In this document: in pieces, positions 36,593 to 46,975 of the stretch
How the letters are laid out: each line of letters begins with the position of its first letter
Position numbering within the stretch: position 1 is the stretch's first letter
Assembly: GCA_033002965.1 (NCBI GenBank)
Contig: JAURVB010010156.1
Coordinates: forward strand, 1-64,000
Direction of reading: 5' to 3'
DNA: 64,000 nt
Origin: Piper betle
Lineage: Eukaryota; Streptophyta; Magnoliopsida; Piperales; Piperaceae
Notes under the pieces: model-generated
What the model saw: only the letters and a program-made list of their open reading frames with translations
What the model was told of the DNA's origin: nothing
Databases searched by the model: none
Position numbers and translations under genes: made by a program

Positions 36593-36676
36593 CGCCGATC
36601 GCCGATCGTCGCCGCCGAGTTGGTCGTCCCCGAGTTCCCCCGTCAACAGTGATGGGAAACGAAAAAAATAAACTCG

Positions 36677-36715
36677 TGGGCCGTGGCCCATTTTTATAGG
36701 CCCATGTTATGGGCC
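36677..36715 (-). promoter_or_regulatory. Cluster of four site II (TGGGCC) motifs
   Basis: TGGGCC or its complement occurs at 36677-36682, 36685-36690, 36699-36704 and 36710-36715, about 85-125 bases upstream of the QCR9 ATG. Such site II elements, bound by TCP factors, are known from promoters of plant respiratory-chain and ribosomal-protein genes, which fits a complex III subunit. Confidence 0.7.
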
Positions 36716-36739
36716 TGGAAAATGATGAAGCCCAAAAGG

Positions 36740-38158
36740 AAATGCGAACTTATCTGTTGTCATTCTTTGCATTTTTGGATCCCATAATGAATGTAGTTTT
36801 GTTTGTCTTTTTCTTTATTTTTACTTTTTCCCTCTTTTTTAAATTGTTTTTGAGATCTTGGACTTGTTGATTGGATTAGACAATCTTATAAGGGGTGTAT
36901 TTTAACATATATTGACACGAAAGAAATAAAATATAACTTATATGAAAATTTCTGACCAAAAGAGGTTTATGTTCACTGTATTTTACAAGAAGAAGTAATA
37001 TAAATTCCATCAATAATATCATAATTACCTTCGAGTATATGCATTCAATGTGAAGAAATTTTCATATTTTTCCTTTTTCAAAAACATTATGGAATTCTTT
37101 TTTCACTGCCACTAAGAGGTTACAATGATTGTGTTGCAGAGAGAATGCATTCCATGAATGCTAGTATTAATATAAAATACACCGAGTTGATACATGTTTT
37201 TCCGCTTATAATTTTCTTAAATATTACATTTCTTTTTTATGCCCAGCAAATGGATAAGACGTATAAATGGTCCTAAAACAGAATTTTGATGTGGTTCCTT
37301 CATGAGTACTTGGAGTATTCATATTTATTTTTCTTGGTGAGATTTTACAAAATTACCGAAAATGAGTTGCGAAATTAAAGAAAAGAGAATTTTCTAACAT
37401 GCCTCCTCTCCCAAAGAAAGAGATTACAATTCTATCTACGACCTTCAATTATATTATTTTACATCTCATGCATGCAGCACAAACAGCTTAACATAATTGC
37501 AAATAATTTTGTATACAATGTTTTTTGTTACTTGGCTCGAACTCTAAGTATGGCATTTGTGCTTAACTAATGAAGGTGTTAAGAACACGACTGACGTGAT
37601 TCTCGACATTGTCTCTAATGACGTCCTTCCGATTAGTAGCATACCTGAAAATAATATGATTTGGAGTTTTTTTCCTTCTGCGATCTAAGTTCAAGTAGGG
37701 TCGGCAATCAAATGAGTAGTAGTTGTATATGACCCAAGTAGGGCAATCGATCTCCATCAACAGACCTTATCTAATTATCTCGGATTTGTCTTTTATAATC
37801 CCTTCGTCATTGCTATGCATGAACAAAAAAGATCTTATTGGCCGAATTTTCTTCATCTATAGAACATGACCCACCCGTCTCTTGCAGTTTGTTCACCTCA
37901 TCCTTATCCCATGGAGCCGATTTATGTACGTCGATTTATAACAGGTTCCTCATCAATCAATATATTTTTAGCCTTGATCACTGCACGCAAGAGTAGCCGA
38001 GACATTGTTGACGTCTACTTGAACTTTTTCAGTAGTAAAAATTCAGACCATGTTTTTGGCTCCTTTTACCTACCCATCGCATGCATTGGACAACATTATA
38101 TGATGAAACGCTTCGGGGGAAGCTCGTTCATCGTGTTCATCACCTTGAGTTCATCAGC
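36740..38158. other. Intergenic between QCR9 and the dirigent gene
   Basis: The stretch holds the divergent upstream regions of QCR9 (-) and the dirigent gene (+). Open frames at 37563-37760 (-) and 37866-38219 (+) show no known domain. Confidence 0.4.
38068..38074 (+). promoter_or_regulatory. AC element ACCTACC
   Basis: ACCTACC lies 85 bases before the dirigent ATG. AC elements are MYB sites in phenylpropanoid gene promoters, so the match suits a lignan or lignin gene. The spacing is close to the ATG, so it could instead lie in the 5' UTR. A 7-mer match alone is weak. Confidence 0.3.
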
Positions 38159-38728
38159 ATGGGGTTGCTCTCTTCTCCGGCTTTCTATCTCACCTTCTTC
38201 CTTCTTGTTGGAGCCATAGCAGGACATGGCCACAAAAAGCCCATCAAGAAGCCCCATTATCACAAAAAGCTCCCCCACGAGACGCTTAGCAACTTCAGGT
38301 TATACTGGCATGATGTTGTCACAGGAGACAATGCCACTGATGTGCCCGTTACGCCCGTTACAGTTTCCAGCAATTCGCCCACCGGGTTTGGGACGGTGTT
38401 TGTGATCGACGATGCCTTGACCGTAAGCCCTGATCCGAGATCACCGTTGGTGGGGAGAGCTCAAGGCTTCTACGTAGCAGCATCTAAGGAGGAGATTGGC
38501 TTGATGATGGCCATGAATTTCGCCTTCATAGCCGGCAAATTCAATGGAAGCTCACTCACCATACTGGGGAGGAATGCAGTCCTTTCGCCGGTGAGGGAGA
38601 TGCCTGTGATTGGCGGTAGCGGGGTCTTCCGGTGGGCTCGTGGGTATGTGCAGGCGAAGACATTCTCCTTCGATCCAGCAACCAACAATGCCATTGTGGA
38701 GTATAATATCCATGTCTTGCACTACTGA
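38159..38728 (+). CDS. Dirigent protein
   Basis: A single-exon frame of 189 residues. A signal peptide covers about residues 1-22 (MGLLSSPAFYLTFFLLVGAI). The dirigent domain follows: LSNFRLYWHDVVTGDNATDV, FGTVFVIDDALTVSPDP, LVGRAQGFYVAASKEE, NFAFIAGKFNGSSLTILGRN, EMPVIGGSGVFRWARGYVQA, and the end IVEYNIHVLHY. The protein is expected to be secreted to the cell wall, where dirigent proteins form trimeric beta-barrels that steer stereoselective coupling of phenoxy radicals. Which coupling product it controls cannot be told. The ATG at 38159 is preferred over the upstream in-frame one at 38081 because it begins the signal peptide. Length and lack of introns are normal for the family. Confidence 0.96.
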   Translation: MGLLSSPAFYLTFFLLVGAIAGHGHKKPIKKPHYHKKLPHETLSNFRLYWHDVVTGDNATDVPVTPVTVSSNSPTGFGTVFVIDDALTVSPDPRSPLVGRAQGFYVAASKEEIGLMMAMNFAFIAGKFNGSSLTILGRNAVLSPVREMPVIGGSGVFRWARGYVQAKTFSFDPATNNAIVEYNIHVLHY

Positions 38729-39265
38729 TGGCCCCTCATGTTTTGAATAATACTTAAAGGTGTATTTTTCCTTGCTGCGAGTATTGTTTGTCTTCAAAGA
38801 AGTGGGTAAATGTTCTTCACACTTCCTTGTATGTGTGCAATGAGTGCAGCAATGATACAAAAAACCAGCTAAAACAAACAAGAGAAGCAAACAGAAAAAA
38901 ACCGTTCTACCGACTACCTGCTATGCTTTCACCAAACTCTAATAAATGGTCCTGCACAAATACTTCTACGGGAAACTTCCAAGCGCAAATGATTGCCCAC
39001 CTGCTATGAAAGATGAGTTTTCAATCTTAGCGGCGAGATTGAGATTTAAGGAAAATTAGGACACCAAATTCAGAAAATGGAAAATATAAACAAACCCTAA
39101 CGAGTACTTAAAATTTTCAATCAAAGGCAGAGGAATCAACGGTTTTTGGTTGCTGTTTTTAGGTACAAATTTCTTAGAATGATTTGTCATACAAGAACTC
39201 TTAATTCTGTACCCATACCATGTCAACACTCCACACACCCAATATATAATGCCAGTGGCATCACC
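38729..39265. other. Convergent 3' flanks of dirigent gene and CBL
   Basis: The 3' UTRs of the two convergent genes. Small frames show no recognisable protein. Confidence 0.5.
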
Positions 39266-42200
39266 TCATAAAGGCCCAGAAGAAAGGGCATTGTCCAAAT
39301 CTGCTATCAAATCTTCAACATCCTCAATGCCCACAGAAATACGAACAAGATCTTCAGTCAGGCCTCTAGCCTCACGAACAGAGATAGGTATGCTTGCATG
39401 GGACATGAAGCATGGCAAGCTTATGAGCGACTTTACACTTCCTGAAATTCATTCAAGAAAGAATTCCATTAATGTCACAAAATCAACAAAAAAATTCTCT
39501 AAGAAATTGAAGAAAATGTCCCAAAATTTTTTTTAATCAAGGCTTTAAGTTTCAAATATTTTAATTATTCTCACAGGCAACTAAGGGCGCATCACAATCT
39601 ACCTGGAGGATTGATGAGGTTAATGAACAATGTCTTATCAGTACAAAGATTTAAACTAATGTCTAACTTAAAGGGGCAGGACAAATTAAAATGGAGTAAT
39701 CTGGCAGATATAATTTTTAAATAACTTAATGGAATGAATATTTTAAGGTATTATCATAATTATTTGAATAAAACATATGTGCTTTAGATGCCAACAAAGA
39801 TTTAATGAAATTGTTCACTATACAACATAACTTCCATCATGAAACAAAGAGAGTTGAGTGGCAATCAGTAAGGGAAGTGATGTTACCAAAACTAACAGTA
39901 ATGCTGAAGTATTTTGTACTTTCAACAATGTGCTTGGAAAGTGCAAGAGATCCTGTCAAAAAACTGAGGACAGAACCAGCGCCTTTAGCCTGTCAAAGAA
40001 ATGGCATCATAGGCTTAGGTGGACAATGGTTACAGTGAAATATAGAAAAGTCTTTGCAAAAGAACATACTTGGGAAAAGTGCAATGAACGTCCAGGATGG
40101 TCTGGGAGGCCAGCATAGTTAACTTTCTTCACCTTTGGATGAGATGCAAGAAATTCAGCTATCTTTTGTGCACTTTCCTGCACAAATAGATCCAAGAACG
40201 GATTGGTGATGTTCAGCACGAAAATAATGACACTATACTGGAAGGAGACTAGTCCAAAAGTGCCATGCCATTGTCTAAGGTCTCTGCCATTACCGCTAAC
40301 TGCTTGACTTAAGAGAATGGTTGTATAAGCTTTCTAACTCGTATTATGTAGCAGTTAGTGGTTGCAAAGACAAAATCATAGGACCATTTTTCAAGGAAAA
40401 CACACAGACAATGGGTTTAGTCTCAACATCTTCTTGAGAACAAGTTCTGGGGAGAACTCTTCCAGATTGTGATTTGTGAACCGCAAAAACACACACATGT
40501 ATTAAGCACTACAATAGAAATGTACCTGCTGTGCTTTAACACGCAAAGCCATAGTCTTAATACCTCTGCGGCAAAACAAACAATCAAATGGAGACAAACC
40601 CGTGCCTTCAGCATTTTGCAAAAATGCTATTTCTTTGCCAATCTGCAGAAAGCACCATCAAAAGGAATGTAAAGCAGGCTTTAGCAATAACAGGCATTAG
40701 TGACTTATACAAGTTAGCCTTGCAATTTTGCCGATATTTGACATCTTAATTAAATTAATTGCAAGGGTTCAGCCATTTTTCATACAAAGCAAGGAGAAGC
40801 AAGTCGACATAAATTCATCAATTGCAAAAAGGTTTTGTAGTAGAAAATAGTATGCATTATATTTGCCAACCTTTCACCCTTAACAGCCAGTACTCCAGCC
40901 ATAACGTCGCTATGCCCGGCTATAAATTTTGTTGCAGAGTGCATGACAATATCTGAAAGAGTGACAGAAAGGTCACTACTAAAACAAACATGTCTGTGAC
41001 AAAAGGAACTCTCCCACATATTCCTCGTGACTAAACTATACAAATTTCAGCAATTAAAAGCATTATAAAAGACATATAATAACTTGTACCTGCTCCAAGT
41101 AATAGCGGCTGCGAAAGGACCGGAGACATTATACTGTTATCCACAAGAACAAGAGCTCCATGCTTGTGAGCTATACATGATATCCTCTAAAATAAAAAAG
41201 TAATTGGCCATTTCATCGTGTGGTTAAACAAATACATAAAGCTTTACTAAGAAAGTTTCCACGAATGAGCTATAAATGCTGTGGTTAAACAAATATATAA
41301 AGCTTTACTAAGAAAGTTTCCACGACTGAGCTATAAATGCTGTGGTTAAACAAATATATAAAGCTTTACTAAGAAAGTTTACACGACTGAGCTATAAATG
41401 CTGTGGTTAAACAAATATATAAAGCTTTACTAAGAAAGTTTCCACGACTGAGCTATAAATACTGTGGAACACACGCTTCCAGCATCAAACATGACTACCA
41501 GATGAATACAATTCATGGGAACCAAAGGAAGAGTCACTAGCAAGTAGCAAGGAATAAACTTCATGGCACCATTGAATTTCCAAAGCTTGCATTCAACTAC
41601 ATAGAGGATGGACTTAAGAAAAGGTACACTAATTTGTTCATTAATCACCAAATTAACCAAAATAAAAGATGAATCTAATAATAGAGTGTTCAACCAAAGG
41701 GCTTCAAGGGTACAAAAACAACCTGTATGTCTGATATTTGCTGTCGTGGATTGGTTGGACTTTCAAGCCACACAAGCTTAGTCTGCGGCCCAATTGCACA
41801 TGCCACCTCGTCTAGGTCAGTAGTATTAACTCGCCTAGTATAATACAAAATCCATTTTCCCACTACTCACTTAGAAGTAAAGAATAAAAATGAAAAACAG
41901 TGTTAAACTAACTTCACCACTATCCCCTTTTTGGGGATTAATTGTGACAGCAAACGATCTGAGCCTCCGTAAATATCATCACCAGCAACAATTTCCTGAC
42001 CTTAAAACAGAACATACGAATATCAGTAAATGCTAACATGCACCTCAGCTTAAAACGCTGGAAAGTTCAGTTCATCGACCAGTTTCGACAAGATTTGCCA
42101 CAGCAGTTAAAGCTGCCATTCCACTAGTGAAGCAAAATGCTCGGTCAGCCTTATCGAGCATTGCCAACAACCTGATATTGAAAAAACGGTAACTTAGTAC

Positions 42201-43441
42201 AACAAATCCAGAATGAAGAAAAAAAAACGAATGAAACAGCCAGTAAAAAACAACTTTCAAAAACAGGTGTTCAAGACAGCAAGTTTACTTCTCTAATTCA
42301 TCTCTAGTAGGGTTTCCACTTCTAGTGTAGTCATAGGGTCCATTCTCCACTGCTGAGGGCTTCAAGTCACAGACATGTCAACTAACCATTAGAGATCATA
42401 ACAAGCAAGATTTGGAGAGTAAATCCACCGACTATTTTTGGTCAAAGCACACATATAAAAACATTATGCATATGTTTGTATTTATTTGAGCTTCATTTCA
42501 TCACATAACAAAGCGAAAAAGTAAAAACTTATTGAAAAAAATGTATATGATATTTCTTATGAAAAATAAAGAACAAAACTCTTCCCCCTCCACCCCTAAA
42601 ATATAAGGACATTGAAAAGCACAGTTATAGCCACTCTCATGTCAGGAACCAAAAGAAGTTCTTCAACACCATTCCTAATTTTGCAGTAAAAAAAAAGCAT
42701 TCGGACTCAAAAGTCCATGTTTCACACATATAAAACCATCAGTAAAACACAATGAACTTGTAAAAATCACATTTCTAATCCCATATTGAGGCATCATTCA
42801 CATCTAAACCTACTTCTAAACTGTACACTAAAACATAACTACATTAACATAAAGCCCAAAACGTTACCTGCTTAAATGTAGCTGTCTGGTATAGAGGAGT
42901 ATTCAGTGCGCCATATGGATCAAAAGTGTTACTGAAGCTGACCAACAGCGTTGACATCCCAGGTTCTTTTGCATTGAGATCTGCATCAGACAACCATTAT
43001 AGAAACCACACAAGCACATAAACCAGTAGGGCACCTATAACTCAGTTACACATAACTGACTGGCGAACGCCCCTCGTCATTCAACTCTTTTTGTCTCATC
43101 ATCACGAGTGATCATATCCGACAACATTGGTTGCCCAACTTCTCCTCCTCCTCCTCCTCCTCCAATACAACGCAATTCAAACCTTCTTGGAGATGCAAGA
43201 GACCAATCTCTCCGAAGGGAAACCCTGCTATATCCGGCATTGCGCCGAATTTGACAATTCGAGACCTGTCAATCACAGTTCGAAAATATAGGCCACCACA
43301 AGCACCAAAACGCCAAAATAAAACTAAATATATATACAAAATACCGCGAACAAGTTGGGGAGAGATAGGAGAGGGAGAGCTTACAAAGCAATAATGAGGT
43401 CCAGGAAGTGAGTAGAAAACTGGGGTCGATGAACAAGCCAT
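39266..43441 (-). CDS. Cystathionine beta-lyase, plastid, one frameshift
   Basis: Thirteen minus-strand exons: 43441-43385, 43265-43106, 42980-42868, 42359-42289, 42171-42080, 42000-41913, 41834-41723, 41186-41090, 40952-40871, 40642-40526, 40177-40070, 39989-39887 and 39441-39266. Phases agree everywhere except exon 10. The product, about 458 residues, cleaves cystathionine to homocysteine, ammonia and pyruvate with PLP in plastids (methionine synthesis). Motifs: [95 protein letters not shown] with the PLP lysine, [15 protein letters not shown] end. In exon 10, aaagaaatag lacks one base of the expected aaaggaaatag (near 40633), giving an immediate stop. The usual DCWLCLRG there reads DCLFCRRG. 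The border of exon 2 is the least certain. Recent pseudogene or assembly error. Confidence 0.85.
41221..41464. repeat. Four 61-bp tandem repeats in a CBL intron
   Basis: Units start at 41221, 41282, 41343 and 41404 with tggttaaacaaatatataaa, then gctttactaagaaagtttcc. They are nearly identical. They lie in the intron between exons 7 and 8. Confidence 0.95.
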
Positions 43442-43499
43442 GTATGGGTAAATCCCTGTTCTTCCCCTAATCAAAATGGCACAAAACAAGGTAGGAGAC

Positions 43500-45604
43500 G
43501 AGGCCGACTTGCGGTGGTGCAGAGGAGAGAGAGGAGAGGAGAGGAGGGAGGAGAGAGGGGAGGGGCTGGGCGGAGATGTCGATTGGAGGCGGCCGGAGGA
43601 GGAAGACGGGGAGGCTTAGCCTACGAATTAAGAATTAAGATAGGGTTTATTGTAATTCATTTACTACGTTTAATTCTGTTTAATTTAATGTTTGCTTGGC
43701 TTAATAATTTTGAGGTTGACGCTAATTTTTATTAATTTACTATTTTTTATTTTCTTTTGTCAAATTGAAGGTGTAAAGTTAATTATTTGTTTTTTTAATT
43801 ATAAGAGTAATTAATGAAATATTACAAATTCTTATTTTATATATACACAATTATTATCATTTATTTTGAAAAAAAAAGGATTAAATAATGGCGGCTTAAT
43901 ATGCTATTCGCGATTAATGGGGGTGGGAGTATTTTTTGACATAATGTCTTAACTACAGCTTTCGATCGACGGAGGTAAAGGATTGTGTTTAAATTTTTTA
44001 AAGAATAATCAACCTATGTTGAAAATTTCTTAATAAATCGATCATATATATGTTGAAGATCATGAGTTTAAAATAATTAATGTGCTATTATTATAAGTAT
44101 TAGTAATTTCTTTACTCGGATATGACTATATAATTATAGTATATGATTATAAGATAATTAAGATTATCTTGTTGTAAGTAGAGTTAAGGTACAACTAAGC
44201 TATAGCTCGGTCAATACTATTAGTCATAACCGTTAACTGTTTTTTATACTATTAATCATGAATAAACCGTAAACCGAATTCAAAAAGTTCTACCATAATT
44301 AAAAGTTAACCATTTTGTTATAAAATAAATGGTCAAAACTTGGTTAATTTTTCACCATTTTACATAACACATCGATTGATAGAAAAATATACAAATTTTA
44401 AACAATAACGGTTAAAAATAGCTTCTCATTCAAAATATATAATATTTTTAATATTTAAAATAAAATAAAACAATATTATAATTATAACAAAAAGAGACTT
44501 CAATGTATTGAACTCCAATCATTACAACAGTTTTATTTAAAACATGCTATAAATAAAAAAATAATTCCATATTTATAATTTGTGACTAAATTAAGAGACG
44601 AAATTAGAGTTTATTTATAAAATATATAAAATGACATAATTATATTCGATGAAATCGGTTAAAAATTATGGTTAAACTTTGTGTCGTAATTATATATATT
44701 TCTAATCAACTCAGTTAAATTAATAAAAAATTTCACTGTTCTTTACCATATTTATGCCATTTAATTCGTTATAATTGTAAATCGGCAAATCATTTACAGC
44801 CCTAGAACCAATTATATAATAAGCTATCTAAACTCACATATATAATAATCCTGACGTAAGTAGTAATAAGATCTTAGTGAACTGGTTGGCTGGTACGAAT
44901 ATATCCATACCAAAATGATAATATTTTAAGGAACACAGATAATTAGTGTGACTAGTTTGACAAAGTTTATTTTTAAGAGCTTACAGTATTTGCAAAACAA
45001 AGAAATAATTAATTTGACGTTGTAATTTTAAAGATTGATTAAAATTATAAATGTGACTGATCGAGCTTTCTTAAGGGTAAGGTGACCATAATATACAATA
45101 TGAATTTAACTAAGCATATATAGGCAAACTTTGGATGCTATCGACCCAAGTCCGTCCAATTAAGTTTGTCGGCAGCCTTATAAACAAAAAGAGTCCGTTC
45201 CAACGAGATTTATAAGCATAGTTTAAAGAGAAGCAATAATCTCACTGATCCCATGCTCACTTAATTACTAGAAACTTAATTTACAAATTAAACATAGTAA
45301 AATAATTTTGCAAATAATCAACATAAATTATAATGTTACCAAACATTAACTTGATAATAATGTACATAATACAAAGAATTTGACAAGCTGCGCACAATCA
45401 AATCTTATGCGATGAGTTGACCCATGTACGAGGAAATACAAATTAAGTTAAGCCCATGCATGGCAGTAAGGAGATTTACTTGCATATTGGTAGGGTGTTG
45501 ATCCAGCTATGGTTGAGATCAATCATCCTCAAGCACGACTGTTTATTTTGAGTACAAGTCGAGTTGAATAAACTTGAGCATTATATATATATATATATAT
45601 ATAT
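43500..45604. other. CBL promoter side and AT-rich intergenic DNA
   Basis: A GA-rich stretch (43515-43620) sits just upstream of the CBL start and may be its leader or core promoter. Beyond 43.65 kb the sequence is AT-rich with no gene. A (TA)n tract at 45581-45603 borders the next element. Confidence 0.5.
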
Positions 45605-46611
45605 GGGTAATGCTGCTATGCGCTGTAACATTTTGCAAAGCATGCAGCGTATAGTAGCATGGCCGTTGGATCAAAATCTAACGGCCCAAAATGTGTGGCC
45701 AATTCCCCCCTGCTTTTGCCTTACCTTCCCCCGGCTGGTTTCCGCTGCACCCAACCCCGCCCGCACCTGCCGTCCCCCACCTCCCAGCTTGCAGTTGCAG
45801 CGCCCCCTGTTTTGCTCCTCACCCCCCTCCCCCAGGCCGCCACCTTCCTCCCCTGCCCTGTCCGTAGCCGTGGCCCCCGCATCTCCCTACTCGGGCGCCA
45901 CCTTCCACCACCCCCCACCCCACCGCGTCATGGCCACCTGCGCCCAGCCGTCGCTACACGTTTTCCAGCTGGCCCACCCACCTCCCAGCCCACCAACGCT
46001 GAGGCGGCGACAACGTTGGCCAGTGAGGGCCGGTGGCGAGGTCGTTGGTGATCGAGTCAAATTTTTATTACGAAATTATTTTATTTTTTTAAAATTTATT
46101 TTGTAATAAAAATTTAACTCAATCTAAACTCGAGTCAAATTTTTATTACTAAATTTCCCTCCCTTGTTTCTTCCCCTGTGTTTGCCGCGCCACCCCACCA
46201 CCAGCGACCTCGTTGCCGACCGCCTGCTAGCCAACATTGCCGTTTGCCTCGATGTTGGTGGGTCGGGTGTGGGTGGGCCGGTTGGAAAACACGTGGCAGC
46301 GGCTGTGTGAGCGGGCAGAGCGCATTGTAAGCTGGCAGGGTAGGGGCCGCAGCACCGGCCAAGGTGGTGGAAGGTGGCGCCTGGGGCAGGGGAACGCCGG
46401 GGGCTACGATTGCGGACGGGCAGGGGGAGGAAGGTGGCAGCCCAAGGTTGGGGCGGGGCGGGGCCAGGGCAGCGAAACCAGCAAGGAGAGGAAAGGCGAA
46501 AAAAGGGAATTGGGGGGGGGGGATTGGCATAGCATTTTAAACCGTTAGATTTTGATCCAACGGCCATGCTGTTATGCGCTGCAAAATGCTGTAGTATATA
46601 GCAGTATTTCT
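45605..46611. mobile_element. Foldback element in a TA microsatellite
   Basis: The left end GGGTAATGCTGCTATGCGCT and the reverse complement of the right end share ACTGCTAT, CATTTTGCA, CAGCATGGCCGTTGGATC and AAAATCTAACGG. The inverted arms continue into about 400 bp of C-rich (left) or G-rich (right) DNA, and meet at an AT-rich centre (46055-46160) with a gactcgagt-type word in the right arm. TA tracts flank both sides, so any TA-based target duplication is hidden. Open frames in the arms (for example 45564-46106) are mirror images across the two arms and not genes. A terminal GGG and TA target would suit a Harbinger- or Mutator-type element; the family is unresolved. Confidence 0.75.
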
Positions 46612-46861
46612 AATATATATATATATATATATCTGCATAATTTAAAATAAAAGTAATTATAACATTAAAGTTTAAATAGTTTAATTTCAATTCAATTATA
46701 TGTCGAAGAGTTGTTTGAAAATAAAATCATTATACTATCATGTAAAATTATCATTATAAAATAAGTATATTTATTATTATTTTATATAAATGATTGTATA
46801 AAAAATATATAAATTAGTATATCTAATATGAATTATCGAACTTTGTCTTAATGCAAGTGTG
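46612..46861. other. (TA)n tract and AT-rich DNA
   Basis: A TA tract (46612-46632) and AT-rich sequence with no gene. Confidence 0.6.
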
Positions 46862-46975
46862 CTGTACAAACTGCAAGTCAAGTTAAGGTTTTATAGTTAA
46901 AACCTATTAATTCGACTATAATTTTCAGTTTTAGAACACGCATATTAAATCGTGGTCGTTCGTATATTATAAGAT
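46862..46975 (+). mobile_element. LTR family L1, detached 5' end
   Basis: Resembles the start of the solo LTR at 8201: ttaaggttttatagttaaaacc, attttcagttttagaacacg and atcgtggtcgttcg parallel 8220-8310. The next part of the LTR (8340-8410) has its best counterpart at 49205-49300, so this LTR seems to be split by an insertion. Confidence 0.4.
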
